A DNA stretch of 64,000 bases from Scatophagus argus (taxonomy: Eukaryota; Chordata; Actinopteri; Scatophagidae). The notes beneath the pieces are model-generated. The model did not search any database and was not told the DNA's origin. It saw only the letters and a list, made by a program, of their open reading frames with translations. Position numbers and translations under genes: made by a program. Below are positions 42,501 to 54,759 of this stretch, piece after piece. The DNA lies in the NCBI RefSeq assembly GCF_020382885.2, contig NC_058501.1, positions 15,886,501 to 15,950,500 of the forward strand, given 5' to 3'. Numbering within the stretch: position 1 is the stretch's first letter; every line of letters begins with the position of its first letter.

Positions 42501-44740
42501 CTTTGTGTTTTGTGGGTGTACGTCTTGTAGAACAGTCAGCTGAGACTGCAGCTTGTTGAGGAACAGATGAATGGCCCCACCATCACAGTATACAGGCATG
42601 TATTAATACACACACACATTCGGTGTGGACTGAACCTCAAACAAAACATTAAGCCTGTTTGATCTTTTCTGTGTGACTCAGGTGTGGGGACAGCATAGCG
42701 GTCTGCAACGGCCCCCTCCTCCCACACACTGGCCTCCTCAAGGTCTTCAAGATGCTCCAGGTTTGTGTGTGTTTGTTTAACTGTCCTGTGCTTGCTTCTC
42801 TGTGGGTTTTGTTCTCTTTCTGTTCTTCCTTCTTGTTTACTTGAATTTTTATTGCTCCCAAACACCATTTCATCTATCATAGCTCCACCTTCAATAATTT
42901 TTTTGTTTGTTTGTTTTTTTTAAAGCAATTTCAAACCAGTTTTTGTTTTGCACATAATAATCAAAGATGGCCAGTGAGTCTCGTCTAATCGCTTAATATG
43001 TTTTATTTGGAGCCATTTGGCAGCGTCTGTTCTGTGGGACACATGCTGGGTGAATGGAATTTCCCTCGTCTTTATTGATCCAGGGAGAGGGAGGAGTTTC
43101 CATACTGGACTGTCACTGGGCACATTGGGATTCCATGGCAGCCAGGCTGGAAATATCAGCAGCAGGATGTTGTGTTTGTCGGAGGCCAGTTTCCTGTTCT
43201 CTGCCCTTACAAACACACTGCCATCCATCAGACGTGCTGTCACCCTTCCTCTTCTGACTGACCCTCACTCTCCCTTTCTTTTTCTTCTTTTTTTTTTTTT
43301 CCTCTCATTATTTTCTCCCTGCCCCTCTTCTCCCCAACCACTCAGCTATCGACCGTGACCCTGCCCGATCAGACAGAGTCGTCAGGTTTGATGCGTCTCT
43401 CAGGTGTGGCCTTTCCCGGAGAAAGGGACATGCACGAGTGGGAGAGGGAGCAGGAGGAGGCGAGGAGGAGGGACCACAGGCGCATCGGGATGGTAAAACA
43501 AAATTTAATTGAGAGAGGTGCATGAAATGAGATCAACTTAAAAAGTAAAAAAAAAAGCAGATGGTTAAAGAACTGTCTTCTGGCCATAAATGCCATGTGT
43601 AAATGTTTTTCCACAGGACCAGGAGCTTTTCTTCTTTAACGACGTGAGTCCAGGCAGTTGCTTTTTCCTGCCTAAAGGAGCCCACATCTACAACACCCTC
43701 ACTGACTTCATTAAGGTAAACATAATCTGTGTGTGCCCAGTCACTGACTATGTGGCAACAGCCTGCAGTAATCTGATTGTAGACAAATAAATATTAGTTA
43801 TACCAGTTGGTTTATAGAACTACTCCTTTCACATTACCACAGTTCAGCATCCAAAACAACTAGATGAACACCCGGCAAAGAATATTTTTACCAGCTAAAA
43901 TGCATAATGAGTATGAATTTAGGGCGGCACGGTGGTGCAGTGGTTAGCACTGTCTCCTCATAGCAAGAGGGTTCCAGGTTTGAATCCTGGTCTGGGCCCT
44001 TCTATGTGGAGTTTGCATGTTCTCCCTGTGCCTGCGTGGGTTTACTCCGGGTACTCCGGCTTCCTCCCACAATACCAAAAAACATGCACATTAGGTTAAT
44101 TGGCTGCTATAAATGTGTGTTGGCCCTGCGATTGACTGGTGACCAGTCCAGGGTGTCCCCTGCCTCTCACCCATAGTCAGCTGGGATAGGCTCCAGCTCC
44201 CCCGCGACCCTGACGGATAAGCGGTATAGAAATTGGATGGATGGAGTATGAATTTAGAATTAAAAAATCTTGCGGTTTTCTGATGACGATTGATGCTCTG
44301 ATCTTTTTAACAGGATTTTTAAAAAATATTCCCACAGTATGTAGAAATGATTCCTTCATTTGGATAGAAATTAATTACACTCACGCACGCGTACATGTAC
44401 ATACATAAACATGATGGGAGGATGTTCATGTTCGTATCAACTGTCAGGATATTGCTCTTGTTAGCCTGCAGTTATTGCACTGCTGGGACTGTCTGACCCT
44501 GCCCTGCACTCACTGTCACACACATCCTTCCTTCCTTTTCCGACTTGAAGGGTGAATACCGAAGACGGGGCTTCACCGAGGTCGTGACACCAACTCTGTA
44601 CAGCACGGCATTATGGGAACGGTCAGGCCACTGGGAGCACTACAGCGAGAACATGTTCACTGTGACATCCGAGGGCTCTCAGACCTACGCTCTCAAACCT
44701 ATGAATTGTCCTGCCCACTGGTAAACACTCACTCGTATAT

Positions 44741-44783
<43 letters not shown>

Positions 44784-45988
44784 AGCACACTGTACTCTCA
44801 GTATACAGACTCTCCTCTCTTGTGTTAAGTCTCATGTTTGAGCAGCGCGTTCGCTCATGGAGGGAGCTTCCTCTGCGATGGGCCGACTTCGGGGCGCTGC
44901 ATCGTAACGAGCTCTCTGGAGCGCTGGGTGGTCTCACTCGAGTTCGGAGATTCTGCCAGGACGATGCTCACATCTTCTGCACACCTGAGCAGGTACACAA
45001 AATGCATATGAACATGAATGCATTGTTTGTGCTTCAGATTTTCCTTTTTCCTGAACCATTGCATGCTCTTTAAGGTGCTGTAAGTGGTTTAGAAACTGAA
45101 CGGTACACATGTTGAACCATATTACGGTGATTAGATGGGCAGTGCAAATGAGACATTCCTGAGACATTCCGGGAGGCCTCAGCCTGGATGAATGAAGGTC
45201 TTTGTCCTGTTCAAACATTACACCTCCATATGTGCATCTCTGTGGCTGCACAGTCTGTGTAATCCTGATCCCATACGTGGACCCTGGAACCTTCCCATGA
45301 TGCTGATAAAGTTCCTCCAGACCTTCTGCTGACCTCCTGTTAATTCACAGATTAGAGTCACATGATTATCCTCACCCCGTTATCTTCTGAAATACTAATT
45401 CAGTCTCCGGAGGTGTCTTAGCTTAACAGTAAATACATATGCATATCTTTTTCCTGCCTTGGTTGGAATTCAGACTCTCCTTGCTTAGTCTCATTATTTG
45501 CATTATTGTGTCCACTTGCTGCCCTTGTCTTCAACTTCATGTTATCTGTCCAGCTGGAAGAAGAGATTGTGGCCTGTTTGGACTTTGTGAGGCATGTGTA
45601 TCAAGTGTTTGGGTTTTCCTTCCACTGCCTCCTGTCTACACGTCCTACACCGTGTCTAGGGGAGCCTGAGCAGTGGGATAATGCTGAGCAGGTAAACACT
45701 CTTCATCATGTTGTGGTATGCAAGGCCCAGCTGTTCAGCTGCACTGCAAGCTGGATCCAGTTAATCACAGCTATAGAAAAGTAAATCTTCTTTAATAATG
45801 TAATAATATCCACTTAATAAGTCAGACATGTGAGTGATTCTCTCTGATAGACACCAGCCCTGTGCTCAGCTGCTGGGTAGATGTATAGCTCTAATTCCCT
45901 GTGGATGCATTTTTAAATGGGCACCACCGCAGTTTAAGCTGATTCAGTTGAGTGTAATTGCACATTATGGTCCCAGGCTCCCACAGCT

Positions 45989-46042
<54 letters not shown>

Positions 46043-48486
46043 AAGGCCAGCATTGTAACTATGATGTGCATTAAAGTGCTAATGTTATCTGCTACACCTG
46101 TTTACGCACTGTACTCCATGCTGTGTGTGTGTGTGAGAGAGTAGCAGTTAGAGAGGAGTCTGCAGCAGTTTGGTGAACGGTGGGAGGTGAACCCGGGAGA
46201 CGGAGCCTTCTATGGACCAAAGGTCAGTTGGAAGGGCAACATGCACTAAAGGAAACCCGAGTGTTTCTTTAAGTATCTGTTAACAGCATCCAAAACACGT
46301 CGGGTCTTCCACTCACTTCGTTCACTTTCATTGAGTTGTTTAAGCTAAACTCCACTTTAAAGGAATAGATTGGCAGTTTGGGAAACACACTTATTCTCTT
46401 CTGGTGGAGAATTGGATAAGAAGGTCAAAACAAATCTCAAATGTCTGTATGTTAAATATGAAGCTGCGGCCTGCAGCCTGTTTGCTTATCGTAGGCCGGA
46501 GACTGGGAACGAGAAAACAGCTAGCCTGGCTCTGTCCAAAGATTTAAAAAAAATCAGCCTACCAGTGCTCCGAAAGCTCCCTGATTAACACGTTTTATCT
46601 TGTTTGTTTAATCGGTACAAAAACCAAAATGTAAAAACAACTGTGGTGTGTGCCAGATTATTTCTCGTCAGAGAGCAGTGACTTCCTGAAGTCTTTGCTG
46701 GTAGATTGGCAGGTTCAGTGACCCAACAAAATATAAATGGGAATTAACATGTTAATTCATGAGCTTTGGAGCTGTTGGTAGATGGATTCTGTCACCTTTG
46801 GACGGCGCCACTCTAGCAGTTTCTAGTCTTAATGCTACCCTGAGCTCAGCTGCTGGCTGTAGCTCCATACACACACTATAATATATATATAAATATATAT
46901 ATATATACTGTTAAAGTAGTGTGTACATTTGATGATTCACAGTTGACACAGACATCTCTGACTTTTTGAGCACTAAATGATAGGGTTCACACTGTCCAGT
47001 TCCATAGGGACAGCAATAAAAACAGAAATGTTGAAGTAAAAAGTGGCTTAACCTTAGAATGACCTTGGCTTTCTTTGAGGAGGTTCAGTTTTCACTTTTA
47101 CACAAGCAAGAAGTCAGTAAACATCAAGCGAAAGTCATCTTCAGACCCATGTTGCATGATGGCGCTAATGTGGAGGCACAGAGAGGGTGGAGGTGGGTCC
47201 AGTCAGGGTGGGGTTAGATACACACCATCACACTCCACCAAACATCAAACATTCCTCACAGCCATCTTGGTGGGGCGTGTTGCCACAATTAGCCAGATCA
47301 GCTTCACTTGGACACGCATTCCTTTGTAACCATTCCTGTCCACAGGCATGCCGATTGTCCCCAGCAGCCTGCGAAGTCAGAGCTCTTATCTCAGATTTGT
47401 AGATTTTGGCTGCAACAGGTTAAGGGAAGTGTAATGCTAACACACTCTGACACGTTTCATTACAGATTGACATCCAGATCAAAGACGCCATTGGCAGACA
47501 GCATCAGTGTGCCACAATCCAGTTGGATTTCCAGCTGCCAATCAGATTTGACCTTCAGTACGTTGGGTGAGTCTGAAATTTCTGTTTGGCTCTCAGACTT
47601 TCAAACATGCAGGCATCTGTTGTGATGTGAATTTGGACGTTGCCACATGCGTTCTGTGTGTATGTATCTCTCCTTTTTGAACCTTTCTCTCAGGCGAGAC
47701 GGGCAGTTGCACAGGCCGGTGATGATCCACAGAGCGGTGCTGGGATCACTGGAGAGAATGATCGCTATACTGGCTGAAAACTTTGGAGGGAAATGGTGAG
47801 AAGATGTTAATAATAACCACATGGACTTAGAAGAATTTTATTAGGCTTCTGTGATACAACAGTTGTACCCTAACCCATCAACTCTTTGTACTTCACCCAG
47901 GCCACTGTGGTTGTCTCCAGCGCAGGTCATGGTAATTCCTGTAGGGGGCAACAGTGAGTCATATGGCAGACAGGTCAGTCTGTGATGATTTCCTTTGTTG
48001 TACATCAGTGGCCCAAGTCTGCTTTCTTTCTACCCTTTTTTTTTCTTTCTGTCATTATTAGTTTGCTGTTGATGCAAGAAGCTCATTGCAGATACAATCT
48101 TAAAAGAAATGCCTCTCTTCTTTTAAGGTGGTCCAGCAGTTCCGTGAAGCTGGCTTCATGGTTGATTTGAATGACGATCAGGGAGCAACCTTAAATAAGA
48201 AGATTCGCTCTGCTCAGCTGGCCCAGTACAACTACATATTTGGTAAAAAAATGAATAACGGCTTGAAAACTGTGGGTATTTACTGTAGTAAGGTTAAGTT
48301 CATGACACAAACTTAAACTGACTGTTATTGTGTGTTTGTCCAGTGGTGGGGGATAAGGAGAGCGAGAGTGCAACAGTGAATGTGAGGAGCAGAGGGGGTA
48401 AACAGCTGGGGAGGAGGCCAACAGAGGAGGTGATGATATCTCTCACACAGCTACGAGACACCAGGAGTAACCTGGATGAGTTTTGA
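39539..48486 (+). CDS. tars2: Threonyl-tRNA synthetase, mitochondrial
   Basis: Charges mitochondrial tRNA-Thr with threonine. Coding exons: 39539-39622, 40368-40543, 40633-40747, 41074-41195, 41539-41647, 42531-42595, 42682-42760, 43346-43492, 43617-43715, 44551-44720, 44830-44992, 45554-45691, 46148-46222, 47466-47566, 47694-47795, 47901-47973, 48128-48242, 48344-48486; 691 codons against 718 in human. The start gives a basic amphipathic import sequence ([20 protein letters not shown]); an in-frame ATG at 39416 would add 41 residues. Order: transit peptide, TGS domain (about 57-125), second additional (editing) domain (about 126-250), class II core with motif 1 (335-360), motif 2 ([11 protein letters not shown], 409-419), zinc ligands Cys385, His413 and His560, then the anticodon-binding domain (from about 583). 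Aminoacylation residues look intact, but editing-site residues are altered: HxxxH is Arg129/Cys133, and the later CxxxH is Cys232/Leu236. Intron 6 is GC-AG. Confidence 0.96.
41807..42040. mobile_element. 234-bp MITE with perfect 20-bp inverted ends
   Basis: TACCGTAATTTCCAGACTAT at 41807-41826 is the exact reverse complement of 42021-42040. If the outer TA on each side is the target duplication, the element proper is 41809-42038, consistent with a Tc1/mariner-type TA target. The interior has repeated TAAGCCGCA motifs and no coding capacity. It sits in the tars2 intron between exons 5 and 6. Confidence 0.85.
43922..44247 (+). mobile_element. tRNA-like SINE copy (GGGCGGCACGGTGG family)
   Basis: The element starts GGGCGGCACGGTGGTGCAGT and has an A-box-like TGGTGCAGTGGTTAGC and a B-box GGTTTGAATCC at 43978-43988. 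The body contains GGGTACTCCGGCTTCCTCCC and GGGATAGGCTCCAGC, ending with GATAAGCGGTATAGAAATTGG and a GGATGGA tail. This head and tail are found in many dispersed copies in fish genomes. It lies in the tars2 intron between exons 9 and 10. Confidence 0.8.
44742..44782. repeat. (CA)n microsatellite in a tars2 intron
   Basis: About 20 CA units just downstream of the exon 10 donor, in a 109-bp intron that it largely fills. Confidence 0.9.
45991..46042. repeat. (CA)n-(GA)n compound microsatellite
   Basis: About 17 CA units pass directly into about nine GA units, about 105 bases upstream of tars2 exon 13. Confidence 0.9.
46358..46770. mobile_element. Inverted-repeat dispersed element, copy 2
   Basis: Starts TTTAAAGGAATAG, then GTTTGGGAAACACACTTATT. 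The interior has ACAGCTAGCCTGGCTCTGTC and TTAACACGTTTTATC, and the far part has CAGTGACTTCCTGAAG. These are the blocks of the same family as 35133-35703 and 53887-54197. The right end is indistinct. It is located in the tars2 intron between exons 13 and 14. Confidence 0.7.
46879..46908. repeat. (AT)n tract
   Basis: Imperfect TA/AT dinucleotide run in the tars2 intron between exons 13 and 14. Confidence 0.8.
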
Positions 48487-48604
48487 GTTTAAAAAAAACA
48501 AACAACAAAAAATCCTGGAAATAATGAGTCACTGATGTATTTCATGTTTTTTGTTTTGCATGGGCTCAAGCTGTTATTCCGAAGTGGTGGCTGCTGAAAT
48601 TTGT

Positions 48605-48610
48605 AATAAA
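48605..48610 (+). terminator. tars2: tars2 polyadenylation signal
   Basis: AATAAA 119 bases after the tars2 stop codon, followed by T- and GT-rich sequence (ttgtttctcagcttgttgattt). Confidence 0.7.
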
Positions 48611-48629
48611 AGTATTTTAAAAATTGTTT

Positions 48630-49866
48630 CTCAGCTTGTTGATTTGTCCACGAATGGCATTCGCTGATAAATCCCCAAAACTACAGAGAAGAGATTTGAG
48701 GCTATTTTGAGATCACTATCAGACTGACATCAGCATTACTCAGCCACAATTGCAGCTTGTTTGCTAAAACCATTAAATATGCAAACCTCCCACTTACGTA
48801 AGACTGTGTCAAGATATCGGAATAGAAAACCAGGCATACCTTTAAAAGAGTGGAAGGAAGGGAGGACACGGAGAGGGATTTGACTAAAATAGGAGAGGGA
48901 GCAGCAGTGTCAGGGCTGTGTGTTTTCATGTGTGTTTAGTGGAAACAGCCAAGTCAAGGTAAAGGCCAAAAGGATTGGACGTTTTTCCTTTTTAATTGAG
49001 AGGGGGCAGCAGAACGGAAAAGGCATCAGTCACAACAGTGACACGGAGGGCGAGAGAGGTGTCGGCTCAGAGAGAATAAACTGAATCGACTGGACAAAAC
49101 CGACTGCTTCAACGAGGCTGATTGTGAGTTTAGTTCATCTGGAGAATGATTAGTGGGCCAGAGGGGAAAGGTGAGGCAGGTTCACGATGAGGCCTCTGCT
49201 GTAAGCCGGACACAGGACATCTCAGACTGAAAAAAAAAAACCTCATATTGGACTAAAACATCGAAGACAAACCCTCCGATGTAAAGGTGCGCGTATGGAG
49301 AGAAAATGCCACTAAACCAAAGCCATCCAATAGTTACTTCAGTCTGGATCAAAGTTTTGGTCTGAGCAAATGAGCCAGGCTACCAGCAGCAGCAGCATCT
49401 CTGACGAGAAAGTGTCTTATAATCCACACATTTCATGCGTAACGGTTGTTCACTCTGGGATGATGTGGAGTGATTTTGGAAAGAGACACTAGTGTTGCTC
49501 ATAACACAACTGCATACAGGCACAATTAAACATCTGCACAGCAAGATATAACAAGGGGGAAGAAAAGATGCTTTTGTAATTTGTGTGAAGTAGCCCTTTA
49601 AGACTACTCCCCCACCTCTTCCTGATTTATTCTTGATATCGTACCATAGTAGTATTTATAGTAATCCTTGTTGCAAGGAGCCTGTGCTTTTGCTCGGCTG
49701 TAGGTTTTGTGCAAAACGACAAGACAAAACACAGCACAGACAACCGGCACTGCACGTTAGTTTGGTCGTGAAGGCACAGACCGTTAGCGCCAGTAAACAG
49801 TGAAATCTTTACTTCATAGATAACAGTATCAGTCTCCCTTTGGCTTTCCCACTTTCAGCCCTATTA

Positions 49867-49899
<33 letters not shown>

Positions 49900-50160
49900 G
49901 CATTCCTTCATTCAATCTGTGGAGTCGCACAGAGTTCATAGGAAATTATTTTTTTAGCTAAAGCTAAGCTGCTGTGGGGGCAGTAAACAGTCTGTAGTGA
50001 GACAATATGTGTGTGTTCAGTCATGGAGGCACTGATGGGTATCAGGAGTAGTGTAATATAAGAGAGAAGTCTTCATGGGAAGACCATAAAAACCTGTCAA
50101 TCTACTAAAAAGGACCCGGAAACAGCTCAGTCAGCTTCTTCTTCTAAAAAAAAAAAAAAA
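48630..50160. other. Start of the tars2 downstream spacer, no gene seen
   Basis: Mixed-composition sequence with a (CA)n tract at 49869-49898. No open frame with recognisable similarity on either strand. Confidence 0.45.
49869..49898. repeat. (CA)n microsatellite
   Basis: About 15 CA units in intergenic sequence. Confidence 0.9.
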
Positions 50161-50512
50161 CGGGCAGCCGTGGCCTAGAGGTTGGAGAAGCGGCTTGTGA
50201 TTGGAGGGTCACCGGTTCGATTCCCCCACCGGACGGGCAGGAAAAATGTGGGTGTGGTGGAGTGATTAATGCGAAAAATGCTCCCCCCCTCCATTAGCCG
50301 GCTGATGTGCCCTTGAGCAAGGCACTTAACCCCCCAATATGCTCCCCAGGCGCTTGATGCTGCCCACTGCTCCTGTGTGTGTTTCGCTGCATGTAATTTG
50401 CTGGGTGTTGCATGTGTGTTCAACTAAGGATGGGTCAAATGCAGAAGACGAATTCAGTGTGTGTATGTAAAAATATATATGCTGCCAATAAAGCTGATTC
50501 TTCTTCTTCTTA
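50161..50512 (+). mobile_element. tRNA-derived SINE copy
   Basis: Head GGGCAGCCGTGGCCTAGAGG with an A-box-like region at 50171-50183 and a B-box GGTTCGATTCC at 50214-50224. The body carries CCTTGAGCAAGGCACTTAAC and GCTCCCCAGGCGC, homologous to the body of the 6.0-kb copy. The tail is a (TTC)n tract ending near 50512. It is better preserved than the 6.0-kb copy and is preceded by an A-run at about 50146-50160. Confidence 0.8.
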
Positions 50513-51371
50513 TTGCGAGTCATGGGGTTCTGCACAGCTGTACTGCCCTGCTGCAAGAGTTATTTCACATTAAAAATTTCTGGATTTGCTGATTTTTCTC
50601 TCTCTGTGGTCTCCTCGCTGGTTTTCAAATGATGCCACATGTTGATGTGGCTTCTTTTTTTTTTTTTGGTCAGAGTCAATGAGGGCCGCCATTAATGATG
50701 ATTTACATATCAGATAAATTAATCTGCAGGGTATTTTCCTGATTACTCTGTCTATAAAATTCAGAAAATAGAGGAAAATGCCAAAGTAAAATTTTCTCTT
50801 TATGACAAAGAAAAGCATCAAATTGTCCCTTTTGAGAAGCTTTAACCAGCAAATGTTTGGCATCTTTGTTTTAAAGAATATGACAGTAGTTGCTGTCAGA
50901 TGACCAATCAGTTAATTGACTAATCATTGCTGCTCTGATCAAACCCGATGAAGCAGATTCATTGACTTTCTGAGTGTCAAACACAAATGTCTTCAAATGT
51001 TTTTTAAGCCATATCTACTTTAAAGAGAAGTACTAAAGAATTCAAGTCTTGTAAACCGCTGTGACATTGACAGCAGAAAATTGGGTAGAAAAATTATTTC
51101 CCAAGAGAAAAAGAATTTTGGGAACCCAGCAGAGGCTTTAAAGTAACAGATTTTGAAATCACTATTGTCCCTGAAGTCCAGTTTTCCTGGAGGGAGGCTG
51201 GGAGTCGGGGTGACGGTGACCCAAGCAGAGAGGCCAAGCCAAACAGGCTGCTCTGCATTGTTCTCCTGCTATCACTGAGAAACTGTCAGCCTGACGGATT
51301 GAAAGCTCAACCTCCCAAAATAGGCCCTGGGAGGCCGGACTGCCTTTTCCTTCTACCCTGTTATAAATAAC

Positions 51372-51372
51372 C

Positions 51373-51412
<40 letters not shown>
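51372..51412. repeat. (GT)n microsatellite
   Basis: About 20 GT units. Confidence 0.9.
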
Positions 51413-51416
<4 letters not shown>

Positions 51417-51588
51417 AGGGCAGGGGAAAGAAAGAAGAGGGTGCATGAGCAGAGGCAGAGAGAGAAATGTGATCACTGCCAAGGTGGCCTTAGAAAGTGA
51501 AGCCACTGAAAACAATAACAGGAGGTCTGTGGGGCTCTGAGCCAAACAGTGACAGGGACCGAGAAGGACCCTCCGCTGACCTCTTCTG

Positions 51589-51590
<2 letters not shown>

Positions 51591-51629
<39 letters not shown>
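51591..51629. repeat. (CA)n microsatellite
   Basis: About 19 CA units; inverted relative to the GT tract at 51372-51412, so the two could pair into a hairpin when single-stranded. Confidence 0.9.
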
Positions 51630-51631
<2 letters not shown>

Positions 51632-53886
51632 ATTTGGACTCTTTAACATGCTTGCACTCATAGTACGCTCCAGTATTCAGGCTGCACGCGACCATGCCTT
51701 TGTGTGCTGCAGTCAGTAATGTTTGTATAGGGGCTTGTAAATTACCACCTGAGGGAATATCATTAGATCATCTGGACTGTTTACTCGGTTCAACAGGTGT
51801 GCGGGGGGGGTAAATGTTTTTCATGCAAATATATGACAGCAGTGCAAGCACAGGCACACACAAAGAGACACAGTTCTGTGTAGCTGGGTGGAGAGTCATT
51901 TGTTTGTTTACAGTGCCGAGCAACAATCAGACAAAAAAAAAACCCCAATTCAGTCTTTTAAATGTAAAATGGCGGAATAAAGTTGTCAGAAGACTCTCTA
52001 CTTCGATCCCAAAACCTCAGGCCACCCGCGCTGCCTGGCTCGGCTCTTATTCCCTCTCGCAAACCCCCTCACCGTCTCTCCTTTCCTTTCCCTTCCCTCT
52101 CACTCGTCTGGGTCCAGCAGCTCTGCTCAGCTCTGCCCCAGCTTTCAGTTTATACAAAGAGTTTTTTGGGCATGCTGCTCCTTATTTGATCTGGCTGCAC
52201 TCTCAACCCGTCAGACCGTCTCCACTTCTAATCCGCCAGCGTGCAGTTTACACACCTTTGATTTAAACTTGCGCTTGCACTTGGCTTTAGACGATTTTAA
52301 AGGCGATGCTCCTGCGTTCCCGCACTCACGCTGAGCTGGTTACCGTGCCAGGACGGGGGGGAAGTCACACTGACAAAGACACAGAGATAACTCATAACTC
52401 AGCACAGTAGTGTACAGTCTCGTCCTGGCTTCAGTCTGCTCCCAAGTATGTCTGCTATGCTCAACACACTGCTGACCTGATTTCCTATCCCGCTCTCATC
52501 AGAGTGGGATACCTAGAGAGACGAGAGAGCAGACAGAGGCCAGAGAGGGAAGAGGGAGAACCAAGAGCCTCAGTGTCAAAAAGGCCTTCGGTTTATTGTT
52601 TCAGCCAACCTGCTGAACTGCTCTGAGGAGGGTGGAGTTTATGGGTTCAGGGGAGGGTCAGAGGTCATGTTGACTCTCGGGCCAGTTTAGTAGGCGAGGA
52701 GAATAAACCAAACCTCTCTGTCAATTTACAAATATTTACAGTTGCCATTCTCCTCCCACAGCAACTCACTGTAAAAACGAGGAGAGAAGAAAAGTAAGGA
52801 TCGGGAGGCAAGCATCAGTTTTGAATTTGCTTGCGATTTGTGCCAACTCATGTGGAAGACGCCCATGCTCTGATATCCCATACGGCTGCTTTTGATTTTT
52901 ATTATTTATTTAATTTTTTAAATCTTGCAGGACTCAAACCAAGACAGACTCACAAACTCATGCGGATGTAAATTAAAATCTGACTGAAAACGTGATGGTG
53001 GGACTTCCAAGATGCAAATTAGCTCTTTAATCCTGACAACTTATAGCTGCAAACTGCGTTATGTAACATTTAGGATGTGAGGGAAGTCCATATTATGCAA
53101 TAAATATGAGAGTGCTTACAAACCAGAAGTTATTTAGAGGAAATAATTACTGTATAAATTCAATTCAGGTTTGTTTTTGGAATAAAGTTTCGTCTGTTGA
53201 TCAAACGATTGCTTTCTTTTCCAACTCTACTGTAGCTGTAATTAAAGCTTTCATTCAGAAATTCAGCCCTGCGTGATCCACTGTGGGCGTATCACATCCA
53301 GTGTGCTCCTCGCTCTCCTCATCTGAGCTCTGCAGGATCAAGTGCGGCCTTGGGGGAAAGAGAAGGAGGAGAAGCTGACCTCAGACTCTGACCTCGGGTT
53401 GTTTTCTGGATTCCTGCTTTTGGAGGGTTAGTGTAACTTAAACCTGGCCAGGGGAAGGACAGACAGGCCGGTCAGTTCATATAAGGCTGAAGAAAGGGGC
53501 CATGGCCAAATCCTTCACATAGATGTTTAAAATGTTTGAAATATTGTCTGGAGTTATCAAACTCAGTCCTTTCATTTCCGTCTCTGTATTTATTTCTTCT
53601 CAAATTCATTATATGTTTACTTGTTATTTCTACAAGTAAACGATTTTACAGAAAACCAAGTCAGCCAGCTGTTCGTGGTTGTATTTGTGCGTTTTTGTGA
53701 GCACAGAAAGCCTCACAACAGTGATTGTCCTTGCACGCATCTGGCATCTTTTAAATATTAAAAATGTTGTTGTATCCTACAACCTAAGATGTACTGTTTT
53801 CAGATGACAGCTGCATTACACACAGATGAGCAAGGAAACGAATTATTTTAAAGGGAAACTAACTAAATCTGATGGGCTTGTAAACA

Positions 53887-54197
53887 TTAAAAGAATAGAC
53901 ATTTTGGGAAACACTCTTATTCCCTGTCTTGGTAAGATTTAGATGATAAGTTCAATACCACTCTCATCTCTCTGTTACATAGAAGCCCAGAGCCAGCAGC
54001 TGGTTAGATTAGCAGAGCGTAAAGATTGGAAACAGAGTTTGATTAATCCATCCAAAATGTTGTTTCAGGGTGAGTTATGTTGGTTTTGACAGACATGAGA
54101 GGGGAATCAATCTTCTTGTCTAACATCCATGAAGAAACGAGTATATTTCCCAAAATGTTGTCCATGTATAAAAATATATACAAAACTATTCCTTTAA
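53887..54197. mobile_element. Inverted-repeat dispersed element, copy 3 (both ends kept)
   Basis: TTAAAAGAATAG at 53887-53898 pairs with CTATTCCTTTAA at 54186-54197 (11 of 12 bases). Inside, ACATTTTGGGAAACACTC near the left end is matched by TTCCCAAAATGTTGTCC near the right end, so inverted homology extends well beyond the terminal 12 bases. Total length is 311 bp with no coding capacity. Confidence 0.75.
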
Positions 54198-54759
54198 TTA
54201 GCTTTTCTTTTTCCTTTTTTTTCCTGTATGCATACTTGAGGTATATTTTTAGGGAGAATTGTTTCTATGGAGTTTGGATTACAATTCAGGCAAAGCAGGG
54301 CCCCAAATACCCAGGGGGGCCCTGTGCTCCCCAGATTCACCTTGTTTCATTTGTTATTTGGTAATTTGATTAAATGCAAATTTGTGTGGGAATATGCACT
54401 ATTCAGGCACAGTATTAGCCGAACAGATCGGGGCCTCTCTCAGAGTCCCACATTATAACCCAGTCTTGCGTCTCTGTTGTGTAGAGATTTGGGCCCCTTC
54501 ACGTGACGGTTGGGACTCGTGATGTATTTCTGCTCTGGATTGGGGTGCGGTAGTCTAATTTGGCTGGGATTTATATTTGCAGATGTAAATCGACAGAAAT
54601 CGATTTACTTGATTGTTTTAAGCTAACGAAAATGAAGACAGAATAAAGTCACTTTAAGATGTTAAAGGGGCACTTCGCTGATTTTTTCCGGCTTTGGCGA
54701 ATCTGCGACTTTTCCTCTGGCATCCCAGGCAGGGCATGTTTTTGAAGTGAAATGTCTTG

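Larger units (their letters stand above)
50513..53886. other. Intergenic spacer, no gene seen
   Basis: Contains a (GT)n tract at 51372-51412 and a (CA)n tract at 51591-51629, about 180 bases apart in opposite orientation. The long minus-strand frame across 51162-51695 is made by these tracts. The remaining sequence is unremarkable, with purine-rich stretches near 52500-52570. Confidence 0.45.

Noticed and set aside
51162..51695. 177-codon minus-strand open frame
   Set aside because: Much of it is translation of the CA and GT microsatellites (Cys-Val and Thr-His runs); the rest has no family resemblance.
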